NCBI RefSeq assembly: GCF_900177405.1
Contig: NZ_LT840185.1
Coordinates: 2,533,501-2,597,500 of the forward strand
Source: Allosphingosinicella indica
Lineage (GTDB): Bacteria > Pseudomonadota > Alphaproteobacteria > Sphingomonadales > Sphingomonadaceae
Length of the DNA stretch: 64,000 bases
Reading direction: 5' to 3'
In this document: piece after piece, positions 45,205 through 54,418 of the stretch
Layout: each line of letters opens with the position of its first letter
Position numbering within the stretch: the first letter of the stretch is position 1
Made by a program: the position numbers and the translations under genes
Notes under the pieces: generated by a model
Told to the model about the DNA's origin: nothing
What the model saw: only the letters and a program-made list of their open reading frames with translations
Database searches by the model: none

Positions 45205-46482
45205 ATGACCCCATCGCTCGCATTGCTCGGCAAACGGCGGTTCCTGCCGCTGTTTGCCACCCAGTTCCTGGGCGCCTTCAACGACAATCTGTTCAAGACG
45301 GCGATGGTGATCCTGGTCACCTATCACATCTATTCGGACCCGACGCAGGAAGCCTCGTTCAACGCCATCGCGGGCGGCGTCTTCATCCTGCCCTTCTTCG
45401 CTTTCTCGGCGCTGGCGGGGCAGCTTGCCGACAGTAACGACAAGGCGCGCATCATCCGCATCGTGAAGACGGCGGAGATCGCGATCATGGTGTTCGGCGC
45501 GGCGGGGCTGCTGCTCAGCAACATCCCGCTGATGCTGGTCGCGCTGTTCGCGATGGGCGTCCACTCCACCTTCTTCGGCCCGATCAAATATGCGATCCTG
45601 CCGCAGCATCTGGAGAAGGACGAGGTGCTGGGCGGCACCGGCCTCGTCGAGGCGGGCACCTATATCGCGATCCTGCTCGGCACTATCGTCGGCGGTCTCA
45701 TCCCAGCGCAGGTCGCGGCGGGTGCGGTACTAGCAACCGCCGCGATAGGACGGCTGGTCGGCGGCAAGGTCCCGCCTGCACCGCCCGAGGCGGACGCCCC
45801 CTGCCCCCGGATGGACTGGCACATCGTCCGCGCCTCCTTCACCCTCGTCTCAGCGACGCTGCACATCCCGCGGCTTTTCCTCGCGATCCTATCGATCAGC
45901 TTCTTCTGGGCGATGGGCGCGGTGCTGGCCGCGCAATTCCCGCCGCTGGTCAAGAACGTGCTGCAGGCGGACGAGCATGTCGCGACCGCCTTCCTCGCGA
46001 TCTTCTCGGTCGGCGTCGGCATCGGCTCGGTGCTCATCAATCGGCTGCTGGCCGGACGGGTGCTGGCAAAATACTCACCTGTCTCGGCGATCGTGATGGG
46101 GCTGTTCATCGTCCATCTCTACTGGAACGTCATCCACTGGCCGGACATCCTGCCGGGCGAGCAGTTGATGAACCTCACCCAGTTCATCCGCATCCCGCAG
46201 GCGGATTGGGTGATGTTCGATCTGTTCGGCATGGCGGTGGCGGGCGGCATGTTCGTCGTGCCACTCTACGCCTTCCTCACCACCACGGTCTCCAAGTCGG
46301 AAACGGCGCGCACGGTGGCGGCGAACAATATCGTCAACTCGGGCGCGATGGTGATCGCCGCGGTGCTGCTGTTCGCGCTGGTGCAGATGGGAGTCTCTGT
46401 CGCCGAGACGCTGCTGATGGTGGCGGTGGCGAGTCTCGGCGCCGCCTGGCTCGCGCAGAAGCTGCACCGCGCCTGCGACTGA
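45205..46482 (+). CDS. MFS transporter, LplT-like (lysophospholipid transporter type)
   Basis: A 425-residue protein with about twelve membrane helices. The opening FATQFLGAFNDNLFKTA is a strong signature of the LplT/Aas N-terminal family of lysophospholipid flippases, and GPIKYAILPQHL is also conserved there. No fused acyltransferase domain is present, unlike Aas-type fusions. It lies 21 bases after the aminopeptidase on the same strand. Transport of lysophospholipids is inferred from family. Confidence 0.86.
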   Translation: MTPSLALLGKRRFLPLFATQFLGAFNDNLFKTAMVILVTYHIYSDPTQEASFNAIAGGVFILPFFAFSALAGQLADSNDKARIIRIVKTAEIAIMVFGAAGLLLSNIPLMLVALFAMGVHSTFFGPIKYAILPQHLEKDEVLGGTGLVEAGTYIAILLGTIVGGLIPAQVAAGAVLATAAIGRLVGGKVPPAPPEADAPCPRMDWHIVRASFTLVSATLHIPRLFLAILSISFFWAMGAVLAAQFPPLVKNVLQADEHVATAFLAIFSVGVGIGSVLINRLLAGRVLAKYSPVSAIVMGLFIVHLYWNVIHWPDILPGEQLMNLTQFIRIPQADWVMFDLFGMAVAGGMFVVPLYAFLTTTVSKSETARTVAANNIVNSGAMVIAAVLLFALVQMGVSVAETLLMVAVASLGAAWLAQKLHRACD

Positions 46483-46492
46483 GCGCGCGGGC

Positions 46493-46669
46493 TCAGCTCA
46501 AGAAGGTCAGGAAGAACACCATGCCGCCGATCCAGGCGGTGAGGAATTGCTGCGCGTCCTCCTGCCATTCCGGCGCGAACTCCAACGCAGGCGGCATCGA
46601 CAGACCCATCGCCAGCGCCGGCGCGAAGCGGCCGGTCTTGCGAGTGATGAGCGGAGACAGGCGATTCAT
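46493..46669 (-). CDS. 58-residue conserved-looking hypothetical protein
   Basis: This short frame begins MNRLSPLITRKTG and ends GGMVFFLTFLS. The N-terminus is basic, the centre is acidic (PALEFAPEWQED) and the C-terminus is a short membrane-type helix with Trp at its start, so it reads as a designed small membrane-associated protein rather than a high-GC shadow. It converges with the LplT-like gene 10 bases away. I recall similar proteins in sphingomonads but cannot name a family. Confidence 0.6.
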   Translation of the reverse strand: MNRLSPLITRKTGRFAPALAMGLSMPPALEFAPEWQEDAQQFLTAWIGGMVFFLTFLS

Positions 46670-46901
46670 GGCCGAAAGTTAACGGCGCCTTCACCATGTT
46701 TGCAACGGCCCATCGCCGGGTTTCACGGCCTGTGCCGGGGCGGGACGAACCGCCCCCGCCATTTCGGCGCGTTTCGGTATGCAAAGCGGATTATTCTTCA
46801 AGATTGTCAGTAAGTTATGATTTACCGCTTTGATCGATCTTCCGAACGTGCGGCCAAACAGCCTCGAACGCTGACCGGCCGGAATATTCGGAGGCTCTGC
46901 C

Positions 46902-49283
46902 ATGCGTTCCGCATTCCGCTTCACCCTTCTCGCCACTGCCGTGGTTCTGCCCGCGACGATTGCGACGAGCCCAGCCGGCGCGCAGACGTCGCTGGTCGGC
47001 GCCTGCTCGGGGGTCAGCCTGCCGCGATCGGTCGTCACCGACATCATGCGCCCGGTCGTTACCGGCATCGCATCGCCGCTTGAGAATCGGATCAACTCCA
47101 TTCTCAACGTCGTTGCGGTGATCCCGATCGTCGGGCAGGTGCTGCCCCCGCTCAATCTGAACGCGACCGGGCTGCTCAACGATGCCGCCACCGGCGCGCC
47201 AATCACGCTCAGCGTGCTCGACCGGAACGGCAATATTGTGGGGCCGAATGATCGCTGCGATCTCGAAGCGGACTCGCTGTCGCTCGCCGATCCCGCGGGC
47301 ATCGCGATCGGCGGCAACCGCATTTCCGGGCTCGGCGCCAACGGCGCAGCCGCGTTCGCGGCCGACATCGACGCGATCGCCTTCGGTAACGGCGCTCGCG
47401 CCGAAGCGGGTGCCGTCGCCGCGATCGCGCTGGGCCAGGGCGCCTCGGTAACCGCGGCGAACAGCGTCGCGATCGGCGCCGGCTCCGAAGCCGGGCGCGG
47501 AGCGCAGCTCGGCTATACCGCGTTCGGGCTGGCGGCCGCGCAGGATTCGGCAGGCGAATTCTCGGTTGGCGCCGTCGGCGCGGAACGCCAGATCACCAAC
47601 GTCGCCGCCGGATCAGCAGACAGCGATGCGGTCAATGTCGCCCAGCTTCGCGGCGTAGCGGCCATGGTCGGCGCGCTCGGCGATGAGGCGGTGACCTATG
47701 ACGATGCTACGCGCGGGCGCGTTACGCTCGCCGGAGTCGGCGGCACCATCGTAACCAACGTCGCCGCGGGCTCCCTTTCCGCTTCCTCGAGTGATGCGGT
47801 CAATGGTTCACAGCTCTTCGCCACCAACCAACAGGTCGGCGCCAATACGACGGCGATTGCAATCAACACCACCGCCATCACCAACGTTCAGGGCGATGTG
47901 ACCAACCTCACCACTATCGTGAACGATCAAGGCGATCGCATCACGACGATCCAGGGCGATGTCACCAACCTCACCAATGTCGTTACCAACCAGGGCGACC
48001 GCATCGTCAACGTCGAGGGTGACATCGTCGATCTCTCGACGCAGGTGACCAACAATACGACCGCCATCGCCAATCTGTCGCTGACGATTGGCGGCGGCGG
48101 CAACGCTCCCCCGTCGCCGGCGCGCTATTCGGACCCGGCGACGCCCACCGTCCCGAATGCGGGCACCGTCACCGACGAAGTGACGCTTGCTGGTGCCAGC
48201 GGCGGGGCGGTGGGACTCCATAACGTGCGCGCCGGGACGCTCGCGACCGGATCGACCGATGCGGTCAACGGCGGCCAGCTCCATGCCACCAACCAAGAGG
48301 TGGCGCGGCTGAGCGTCGATCTCGACGCACTTTCGATCGAGGTCGAGAACAACCGCATCGCGATCACCAACATCACCAACAACATGGGCAACGCCGGCCC
48401 CTCCCCCGTCCGCTATTCGGACGCAGCGAGCCCGACGACGCCCAATGGTGGCCAGGTCACCGACGACGTGACGCTCGCCGGCGCAAGCGGCGGGCCGGTC
48501 GGGCTCCACAACGTCCGCGATGGCGTGGTCGCGGCTGGATCCACCGACGCGGTCAACGGCGGGCAGCTTCATGCCGTGTCACAGCAGGCTGCGGATGCAG
48601 CGGCGGCCGCCGGGCAAAGCGTGCGCTACGATTATGACGCGTCGGGCAACCGCACGAATCGCGTCACGCTGGCCGGTGGCGATGCCGATGCGTCGGTGAC
48701 GGTGGCCAATGTCGCCGCCGGCACGGTCGCTGCGGGATCGACCGAGGCGGTCAACGGCGGCCAGCTCTTCTCGACCAATCAGGCCGTCTCGGTCGCGCTC
48801 GCCACGGCGGAGGACGCCTTGGCGCTCGGCAGCAATTCCGTTCAATATGATCCGGGCCGCGGCTCGGTGACCTTCGCCGGCGGCGGCACTCCGGTAGTCC
48901 TGCAAAATGTCGCCGCCGGCGTCGCGACCACCGATGCGGTGAACGTGGGCCAGCTCAACGCGGGGCTCGCGCAGGCCGTAGCCGACGCCAATGCCTATAC
49001 CGATCTGCGGCTCGAGAACCTCGGCCGCGATATGGTCGGGCTGCGCCGCGACGCCAACGGCGGGACTGCGGGCGCGCTCGCCGCGGCGGCGCTGCCGCAG
49101 GCGTTCGATCCGGGCGGCGGGATGATCGCGATGGGCTTCGGCACCTTCCAGGGCCAGTCCGCCTTCGCGCTCGGCGCCTCTGCAGCGCTCAACGACGCGA
49201 AAACGGTGGTGAAGGTGGGCGTGACCTACGACACGCGCGGCCGCGGCGGTGCCAATGCCGGGGTGGGCTTCAGCTTCCGCTAG
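46902..49283 (+). CDS. YadA-type trimeric autotransporter adhesin
   Basis: A 793-residue type Vc secreted adhesin. A signal peptide (about 1-28) and a unique N-domain precede YadA head repeats (AIALGQGAS, NSVAIGAGSEA; about 165-190). Several neck motifs follow (DAVNVAQL, DAVNGSQLFATNQ, DAVNGGQLHATNQ, DAVNGGQLHAVSQ, EAVNGGQLFSTNQ). Three 21-residue coiled-coil repeats lie at 329-391. A duplicated YSD/neck module occupies about 48119-48300 and 48408-48589. The last 95 residues form the trimeric barrel anchor ending GVGFSFR. It needs only BamA for secretion. It likely mediates attachment. Confidence 0.95.
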   Translation: MRSAFRFTLLATAVVLPATIATSPAGAQTSLVGACSGVSLPRSVVTDIMRPVVTGIASPLENRINSILNVVAVIPIVGQVLPPLNLNATGLLNDAATGAPITLSVLDRNGNIVGPNDRCDLEADSLSLADPAGIAIGGNRISGLGANGAAAFAADIDAIAFGNGARAEAGAVAAIALGQGASVTAANSVAIGAGSEAGRGAQLGYTAFGLAAAQDSAGEFSVGAVGAERQITNVAAGSADSDAVNVAQLRGVAAMVGALGDEAVTYDDATRGRVTLAGVGGTIVTNVAAGSLSASSSDAVNGSQLFATNQQVGANTTAIAINTTAITNVQGDVTNLTTIVNDQGDRITTIQGDVTNLTNVVTNQGDRIVNVEGDIVDLSTQVTNNTTAIANLSLTIGGGGNAPPSPARYSDPATPTVPNAGTVTDEVTLAGASGGAVGLHNVRAGTLATGSTDAVNGGQLHATNQEVARLSVDLDALSIEVENNRIAITNITNNMGNAGPSPVRYSDAASPTTPNGGQVTDDVTLAGASGGPVGLHNVRDGVVAAGSTDAVNGGQLHAVSQQAADAAAAAGQSVRYDYDASGNRTNRVTLAGGDADASVTVANVAAGTVAAGSTEAVNGGQLFSTNQAVSVALATAEDALALGSNSVQYDPGRGSVTFAGGGTPVVLQNVAAGVATTDAVNVGQLNAGLAQAVADANAYTDLRLENLGRDMVGLRRDANGGTAGALAAAALPQAFDPGGGMIAMGFGTFQGQSAFALGASAALNDAKTVVKVGVTYDTRGRGGANAGVGFSFR

Positions 49284-50307
49284 GTGCGTTGTCGATTTCG
49301 TGGCCGAGCGCGTCGCGCACGTAGAGCTCGCGCGTCAGGACATAGAAGACGACGGCAAGCGGGCCACCGAGCAGCACGCCCACCGGCCCGAAGATCGCGC
49401 CGATCGCGAACAACGCGAAGAGCGTCATCGCAGGCGGCAGCTTGACGGTATGCTGCATGATGAGCGGCTCGATCACCGATCCAGCGAGCTGCTGGACGAC
49501 GAAGTAGAGCAGGATCGTCAGCAGCAGCGTATCGGTGCCAAGCGTCAGCGCGACCAGCACGCCCGGCAGCGCGCCGAGCAGCGGACCGATCATCGGCACG
49601 AAGCCCATCAGCCCGGCGATGAGGCCGAGCGCGAGCGGCGACGGCACGCCGATCCAGATGAGACCGACCGCGATGGCGATGCCGGTGATGCTCATCGAGA
49701 TGAGCTGGCCGAGCAGCCAGGCACGGAGCGACACGCCCGTCGCGTCGATCGCGCGCTCCGCTTGCGCGGCGCGTGGCTTCGGCGTCATCAACAGGGTACC
49801 GCGGCGATAGATATGCGGCTGCGCGGCGAGATAGACGCCGCCGAGCAGCGCCAGCGCGACACCCGAGAGGACGCTGCCGAACCCGCCGAGCACGAAGCGG
49901 ATGGCGTTGAGCACGGTGCCGCTGTCCGGCATGGCGCGGCCCATCTGCTCGCGGAACTCGTCCTCAATTCCCGCGGCGCCGATCTCGCGCTGCAGTGCAA
50001 TCCACGCATCGGGCAGTCGCGCGAGTAGTTCGCCGAGCTGCCGCGTCACCTCCTGGCCGAACAGCCAGACCGCGCCGCCGAGCAGCGCGAGGATCAGGAT
50101 CGAAGCGATGGTGAGCGCCAGCCAGCGCGGCATCGGCGCGATGCGCTGGATGCCGCCGGTCGCGGCGCTGAGTACGATCGAAAAGAGCACGCCGGCGAAG
50201 ACGAGCAACAGCACGTCGCGGAGCTGCCACAGCAGCCAGGCGGATGCCGCGAGCGCGATGACGATCAGCACCCGCCCCGCGAAACGCGCCGTATCGGATC
50301 CGGTCAT
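49270..50307 (-). CDS. AI-2E family transporter/permease
   Basis: A 345-residue membrane protein of the AI-2E (YhhQ/PerM-like) family, with about eight helices and a central amphipathic region. The characteristic segments are LLVFAGVLFSIVLSAATGG near the start and the C-terminal GPLLGALPGVLVALTLG and IFGPVGVLLGGPLAVVFYVL blocks. The name comes from TqsA; actual substrates vary. It overlaps the adhesin gene tail-to-tail by 14 bases. No regulatory link is visible. Confidence 0.9.
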   Translation of the reverse strand: MTGSDTARFAGRVLIVIALAASAWLLWQLRDVLLLVFAGVLFSIVLSAATGGIQRIAPMPRWLALTIASILILALLGGAVWLFGQEVTRQLGELLARLPDAWIALQREIGAAGIEDEFREQMGRAMPDSGTVLNAIRFVLGGFGSVLSGVALALLGGVYLAAQPHIYRRGTLLMTPKPRAAQAERAIDATGVSLRAWLLGQLISMSITGIAIAVGLIWIGVPSPLALGLIAGLMGFVPMIGPLLGALPGVLVALTLGTDTLLLTILLYFVVQQLAGSVIEPLIMQHTVKLPPAMTLFALFAIGAIFGPVGVLLGGPLAVVFYVLTRELYVRDALGHEIDNAPSGS

Positions 50308-50382
50308 GCGATGCCCCTCTTTGTGTGTGGGCAGAATAGAGACGCTGAGGCGATTGGAAAAGCAGCATCACCCGCACGATCG

Positions 50383-50535
50383 CCCCCTCTCCCGCCTGCG
50401 GGGGAGGGCCGGGGTGAGGATGCGAGCCGCAGCGAGCATGCGGCGTCGCCACCCATCCTCACCGCTGCCACTAGGGCGCTCCCTCGCGGGACCACCCAAG
50501 GCTCGCTCCTCTCCCGCCAGGGGGCGAGGATCCTT
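50383..50535. repeat. imperfect inverted repeat upstream of the permease
   Basis: The segment starts with a GC-rich hairpin (CCCTCTCCCGC/GCGGGGGAGGG, 50385-50408) and contains complementary GGTGAGGATG / CATCCTCACC arms, followed by a second CTCTCCCGCCAGGGGGCGAG region. This CTCTCCCGC-type palindrome resembles dispersed intergenic repeats in GC-rich bacteria. It sits between the permease start and tRNA-Ala. Confidence 0.6.
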
Positions 50536-50551
50536 TTAGTTTTTAAGGGGA

Positions 50552-50627
50552 TGGTGGAGCCGAGGGGGATCGAACCCCTGACCTTCGCAATGCCATTGCG
50601 ACGCTCTCCCAGCTGAGCTACGGCCCC
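50552..50627 (-). tRNA. tRNA-Ala (anticodon GGC)
   Basis: A complete 76-base cloverleaf on the minus strand. The acceptor stem is GGGGCCG/CGGCTCC with one G-T pair, the D-arm contains AGCTCAGCTGGGAGAGC, the anticodon stem TCGCA/TGCGA encloses ATGGCAT with anticodon GGC, and the T-loop is GGTTCGATC. The CCA end is encoded. It reads GCC and GCU codons. Confidence 0.97.
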
Positions 50628-50710
50628 CGATCCGGGTGGCGCGAACGGCCCTCAAGGCCACCCGCGTCCTGGGCGCCGCCGCCTTTATGCGAAGCGGCGG
50701 CGGCTGGCAA

Positions 50711-51034
50711 TCAGCTTTCTTCGTCCTCGTCGCCCGATTTGGCGACACCGATATCATCGTCGCCGCCCAGATCGACCTCGTCGTCCGGATTTTCTTCGGC
50801 GTCCTCATCGATGTCCAGATCGTCCTCGGCGAGGTCCGAATCCGGCTTCGCGTCCTTCTCCTGCTCGGGCTTGGGGGCGTCGAACGGCAGCGGTTGCTTG
50901 GACTTGAGCACCGCCTCCGGCTCCCACGAGACGCCGCATTCGATGCACGTCACGGGATCTTCCTTGCCGAGATCGTAGAAGCGGGTGCCGCACTTGGGGC
51001 AAGTGCGCTTGGTGCCCCATTCCGCCTTCACCAT
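50711..51034 (-). CDS. TIGR02300 family protein (zinc-ribbon with acidic tail)
   Basis: A 107-residue protein of the TIGR02300/FYDLN-acid family. The N-terminal zinc ribbon has CPKCG and CIECG pairs around the FYDLGKEDP motif. The C-terminal half is extremely acidic (many Asp/Glu runs, ending GDEDEES). The ATG at 51034 (MVKAEWGTKRTC) is the standard start; longer upstream frames are not supported. It is usually encoded next to cmk/rpsA in alphaproteobacteria and is here divergent from cmk. Role unknown. Confidence 0.92.
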   Translation of the reverse strand: MVKAEWGTKRTCPKCGTRFYDLGKEDPVTCIECGVSWEPEAVLKSKQPLPFDAPKPEQEKDAKPDSDLAEDDLDIDEDAEENPDDEVDLGGDDDIGVAKSGDEDEES

Positions 51035-51212
51035 GGGTGGAAAAGCCTTTCGAATGATTGGAGAGACGGCCGGGCCGCGTCGCAGCCCCGCCGTATGCGG
51101 GGCGCGCATTGCCACATGGGGGGGCGGCTGTCAAAAGCCAAGCCGGGCGTTTGGCCGGGCGCTGCCCAAGCGGCTCTGGCATCCCGCCGCGCCGGTCTGT
51201 AGGGCTGGGCCG

Positions 51213-51857
51213 ATGACATCCTCCGCCCCCATCATCGCAGTCGACGGACCCGCCGCGAGCGGCAAGGGGACGGTCGCGAAGGCCCTCGCCCGCCACTTCG
51301 GCCTGCCGCATCTCGACACCGGCCTTCTCTATCGCGCGGTGGCGCTCAACCTGCTGCGCTGGGGCGGCGATCCGGACAGCGAGTTCGCTGCAGTACGCGC
51401 ATGCGACTTCAGCCAGATCGACTTCGACGATCCCGAGCTCCGCAGCGAGATGACCGGCGGCGTCGCCTCGCGCGTTTCGGTCTATCCCGCCGTCCGCGAA
51501 GCTTTGGTCCAGCGCCAGCGCGACTTCGCCGGGCAGCCCGGCGGCGCCGTCCTCGACGGGCGCGACATCGGCACGGTGATCGCGCCCGATGCGGACGCCA
51601 AGCTGTTCGTCACCGCCTCGCCCGAAATCCGCGCGGAGCGGCGGCATGCGGAGCTCACAGGCCTCGGCTTGGCGGCCCATTACGAGGACGTGCTGATCGA
51701 CATCCGCGCCCGCGACGAGCGCGATTCCGGCCGCGCCGCCGCGCCCCTCGTCCAGGCCGAGGATGCCGACTTGCTGGATACCAGTGAAATGACTATAGAC
51801 GCCGCCGTCCGGCGGGCGATCGCGCTCGTGGAAGCTCGGCTCAAGCGGAGCGCGTAG
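51213..51857 (+). CDS. cmk: cytidylate kinase
   Basis: Cmk phosphorylates CMP and dCMP. The 214-residue protein has the P-loop in VDGPAASGKGTVAKAL (about 10-25), the LDTGLLYRAVAL segment that binds CMP, and the VLDGRDIGTVIAPDADAKLFVTAS core of the nucleoside kinase fold. A lid region with RAERRHAEL follows. The ATG at 51213 is the standard start. It precedes rpsA, a conserved pairing, with a 191-base gap. Confidence 0.95.
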   Translation: MTSSAPIIAVDGPAASGKGTVAKALARHFGLPHLDTGLLYRAVALNLLRWGGDPDSEFAAVRACDFSQIDFDDPELRSEMTGGVASRVSVYPAVREALVQRQRDFAGQPGGAVLDGRDIGTVIAPDADAKLFVTASPEIRAERRHAELTGLGLAAHYEDVLIDIRARDERDSGRAAAPLVQAEDADLLDTSEMTIDAAVRRAIALVEARLKRSA

Positions 51858-52048
51858 AGGACCGGCGGAACGGCCGGCTCCCTCCACGCGCCTTTTTGCT
51901 TTTTGCAGCACCCTTTCAGGCGAGCCTTCCGCGATGCGCGCTTTTCGTCGGGCGCCGCGCACGGCATGGGGCCGCCGCGGCAGTCGGGTCAAAAGACCGT
52001 GGGAGACAACCCGCGGCCGGCAAAGAACCAAGAAGGACTCTCATTTCT

Positions 52049-53752
52049 ATGGCCACTTCGGCAAACCCCACGCGCGACGATTTCGCCGCGCTTCTCAATG
52101 AATCCCTGGGCGGCGAGAGCGAAGGCTTCGAAGGCCGCGTCGTCAAGGGCACCGTCACCGCGATCGAGAACGACATGGCCGTCATCGACGTCGGCCTGAA
52201 GTCGGAAGGGCGCGTCGCGCTGCGCGAATTCGCCGCCCCCGGCCAGAAGGCCGAGCTCAACGTCGGCGACGAGGTCGAAGTCTATGTCGACCGCGTCGAG
52301 AACCACCAGGGCGAAGCGATGCTGTCGCGCGACCGTGCGCGCCGCGAAGCCGCCTGGGACCGTCTCGAGCAGGAATTCACCGACACCGCCCGCGTCGAAG
52401 GCGTGATCTTCGGCCGCGTGAAGGGCGGCTTCACCGTCGATCTCGGCGGCGCCGTGGCCTTCCTTCCGGGCAGCCAGGTCGACATCCGGCCGGTGCGCGA
52501 CGTCGCGCCGCTGATGGATATCCCCCAGCCCTTCCAGATCCTCAAGATGGATCGCCGCCGCGGCAACATCGTCGTGTCGCGCCGCGCCATCCTGGAAGAG
52601 ACCCGCGCCGAGCAGCGTTCGGGCCTGATCCAGAGCCTGACCGAAGGCCAGGTGGTTGACGGCGTCGTCAAGAACATCACCGATTACGGTGCGTTCGTGG
52701 ACCTGGGCGGCATCGACGGTCTGCTCCACGTCACCGACATCAGCTACAAGCGCGTCAACCACCCCTCCGAGGTGATCAACATCGGCGACACGGTGAAGGT
52801 GCAGATCATCCGCATCAACCGCGAGACGCAACGCATCAGCCTCGGCATGAAGCAGCTCGAAGCCGATCCGTGGGAAGGCGCGAGCGCGAAATACCCGATC
52901 GACGGCGTGTTCCAGGGCCGCGTCACCAACATCACCGAATATGGCGCCTTCGTGGAGCTGGAGCCGGGGATCGAGGGTCTCGTCCACGTCTCCGAGATGA
53001 GCTGGACCAAGAAGAACGTCCATCCGGGCAAGATCGTCTCGACCAGCCAGGAGGTCGATGTCGCGATCCTCGAGGTAGACGAAGAGAAGCGCCGCATCTC
53101 GCTGGGCCTCAAGCAGGCGCAGTCGAACCCGTGGACCGCGTTCGCCGAGAAGCATCCGGTGGGCAGCGAAGTCGAGGGCGAAGTCAAGAACGCCACCGAG
53201 TTCGGCCTGTTCGTCGGCCTCGAGGGCGACGTCGACGGCATGGTCCACATGTCAGACATCGCCTGGGGCGTGTCGGGCGAGGAAGCCCTGGCGCTGCATC
53301 ACAAGGGCGAGACCGTTAAGGCGGTCGTGCTCGACGTGGATATCGAGAAGGAGCGCATCAGCCTCGGCATGAAGCAGCTCGAGCGCGGCGGCGTCGCGAC
53401 GGGCGGCGGCTCCAGTGCCGGCGTCAACAAGAACGAGGTCGTCACCGTCACCGTTCTCGAAGTGCGCGACGGCGGGCTCGAAGTGCAGGTCGGCGACGAT
53501 GGCGCGACGGGCTTCATCCGCCGCACCGATCTCGGCCGCGACCGCGACGAGCAGCGTCCGGAGCGCTTCCAGGTCGGCCAGAAGTTCGACGCGATGGTGT
53601 CGGGCTTCGACCGTTCCAAGAAGCCGACCTTCTCGATCAAGGCGATGCAGCTCGCCGAAGAGAAGCAGGCCGTGGCGCAGTATGGCTCGTCCGATTCGGG
53701 TGCATCGCTCGGCGACATCCTCGGCGAGGCGCTCAAGCAGCGTAACAATTGA
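52049..53752 (+). CDS. rpsA: 30S ribosomal protein S1
   Basis: The 567-residue S1 contains six S1 RNA-binding domains. Recurrent motifs of the S1 fold are visible: TDYGAFVDLGGIDGLLHVTDISYK and TEYGAFVELEPGIEGLVHVSEMSW in the middle, and TGFIRRTDLG near the end. S1 recruits mRNA to the 30S subunit. The ATG at 52049 follows an AAGAAGGA ribosome site. A strong intrinsic terminator follows the stop. S1 is often regulated by its own 5' leader, which here spans part of the 191-base gap after cmk. Confidence 0.97.
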   Translation: MATSANPTRDDFAALLNESLGGESEGFEGRVVKGTVTAIENDMAVIDVGLKSEGRVALREFAAPGQKAELNVGDEVEVYVDRVENHQGEAMLSRDRARREAAWDRLEQEFTDTARVEGVIFGRVKGGFTVDLGGAVAFLPGSQVDIRPVRDVAPLMDIPQPFQILKMDRRRGNIVVSRRAILEETRAEQRSGLIQSLTEGQVVDGVVKNITDYGAFVDLGGIDGLLHVTDISYKRVNHPSEVINIGDTVKVQIIRINRETQRISLGMKQLEADPWEGASAKYPIDGVFQGRVTNITEYGAFVELEPGIEGLVHVSEMSWTKKNVHPGKIVSTSQEVDVAILEVDEEKRRISLGLKQAQSNPWTAFAEKHPVGSEVEGEVKNATEFGLFVGLEGDVDGMVHMSDIAWGVSGEEALALHHKGETVKAVVLDVDIEKERISLGMKQLERGGVATGGGSSAGVNKNEVVTVTVLEVRDGGLEVQVGDDGATGFIRRTDLGRDRDEQRPERFQVGQKFDAMVSGFDRSKKPTFSIKAMQLAEEKQAVAQYGSSDSGASLGDILGEALKQRNN

Positions 53753-53759
53753 TGCCTTC

Positions 53760-53797
53760 GGGGCGCGCCGGAAACGGCGCGCCCCGTTTCTCTTTCC
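53760..53797 (+). terminator. intrinsic terminator of rpsA
   Basis: The perfect stem CGGGGCGCGCCG/CGGCGCGCCCCG with a GAAA loop begins 7 bases after the rpsA stop and is followed by TTTCTCTTT. It is the best intrinsic terminator in the window. Confidence 0.85.
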
Positions 53798-53958
53798 CTC
53801 TCAATACCAACGGGTCCGGTTACCGTAGCGTCCGCAATCCGGGCGGTTTTTGGCGGATATCCGTTGCCTTTCCCCGATTCGGATGCGATTGATCTGAGTT
53901 AGCCCGTCGCGCAACACACGCGATTCGTAGGGCCCGGTGAACTTGGGGAAAGCAGACC

Positions 53959-54237
53959 GTGATCCGCTCCGAACTCGTCCAGAAGCTCAGTGCCGACCAT
54001 CCCGATCTCACCACCAAGGAGATCGAGCGCGTGGTAACGGCGGTTTTCGACGCCATCACCGCACAGCTTCAAAACGGCGGCCGCGTAGAGCTTCGCGGCT
54101 TCGGCGCCTTCTCGACGCGCGAGCGTGATGCACGCAAGGGCCGCAACCCGCGCACCGGCGAGGCGGTGGACGTCGCCGCCAAGCGCGTCCCCTATTTCAA
54201 GCCCGGCAAGGAAATGCGCGAGCGCCTCAACGTCTGA
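53959..54237 (+). CDS. ihfB: integration host factor subunit beta
   Basis: IHF-beta bends DNA with IHF-alpha. The GTG start gives 92 residues. The HU/IHF fold is evident: [17 protein letters not shown], the [24 protein letters not shown] arm region (read in parts), and the RNPRTGEAV beta-arm with the intercalating proline, then [13 protein letters not shown]. The gene follows rpsA, as in many bacteria, but has its own promoter region after the terminator. Confidence 0.93.
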   Translation: MIRSELVQKLSADHPDLTTKEIERVVTAVFDAITAQLQNGGRVELRGFGAFSTRERDARKGRNPRTGEAVDVAAKRVPYFKPGKEMRERLNV

Positions 54238-54248
54238 GGCCTGCTTTC

Positions 54249-54288
54249 GTCATTGCGAGGCGCGCAGCGCCGCGGCAATCCGGCGCGT
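54249..54288. repeat. half copy of the GTCATTGCGAG palindrome
   Basis: This sequence matches the left arm of the element at 31671-31754 (GTCATTGCGAGGCGCG, then AGCGCCG and GGCAATCC) but lacks the right arm. It lies right after ihfB and immediately before another composite palindrome. Confidence 0.7.
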
Positions 54289-54300
54289 TGCATCACCTAT

Positions 54301-54391
54301 CCGTCACCCCGGACTTGATCCGGGGTCCATCTTCTCCCGCACCCCGCTTCGTCGAAAGAAGGTGGGTGCCGGATCAAGTCCGGCATGACGA
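54301..54391. repeat. composite palindromic repeat, GC-rich variant
   Basis: A unit with two stem-loops, CACCCCGGACTTGATCCGGGGT and TGCCGGATCAAGTCCGGCA, separated by a spacer with a small hairpin (CTTCGTCGAAAGAAG). The plan is that of the units at 25286 and 25413. It fills the ihfB-ABC permease gap. Confidence 0.75.
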
Positions 54392-54418
54392 CAAGACTTA
54401 TGGCTGGCAGGCAGCTCC

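Noticed and set aside
47886-48074. Regularly spaced repeats in the adhesin gene as a possible CRISPR array
   Set aside because: The 63-base period is coding (21-residue coiled-coil repeats in frame) with no unique spacers and no cas genes.
49270-50307. Quorum-sensing AI-2 exporter call for the permease
   Set aside because: Only the family name refers to AI-2; no luxS or lsr genes are in the window and most members have other substrates.
50552-50627. Possible rRNA operon around the tRNA-Ala gene
   Set aside because: The anticodon is GGC rather than the spacer-type TGC, and no 16S or 23S sequence is present.
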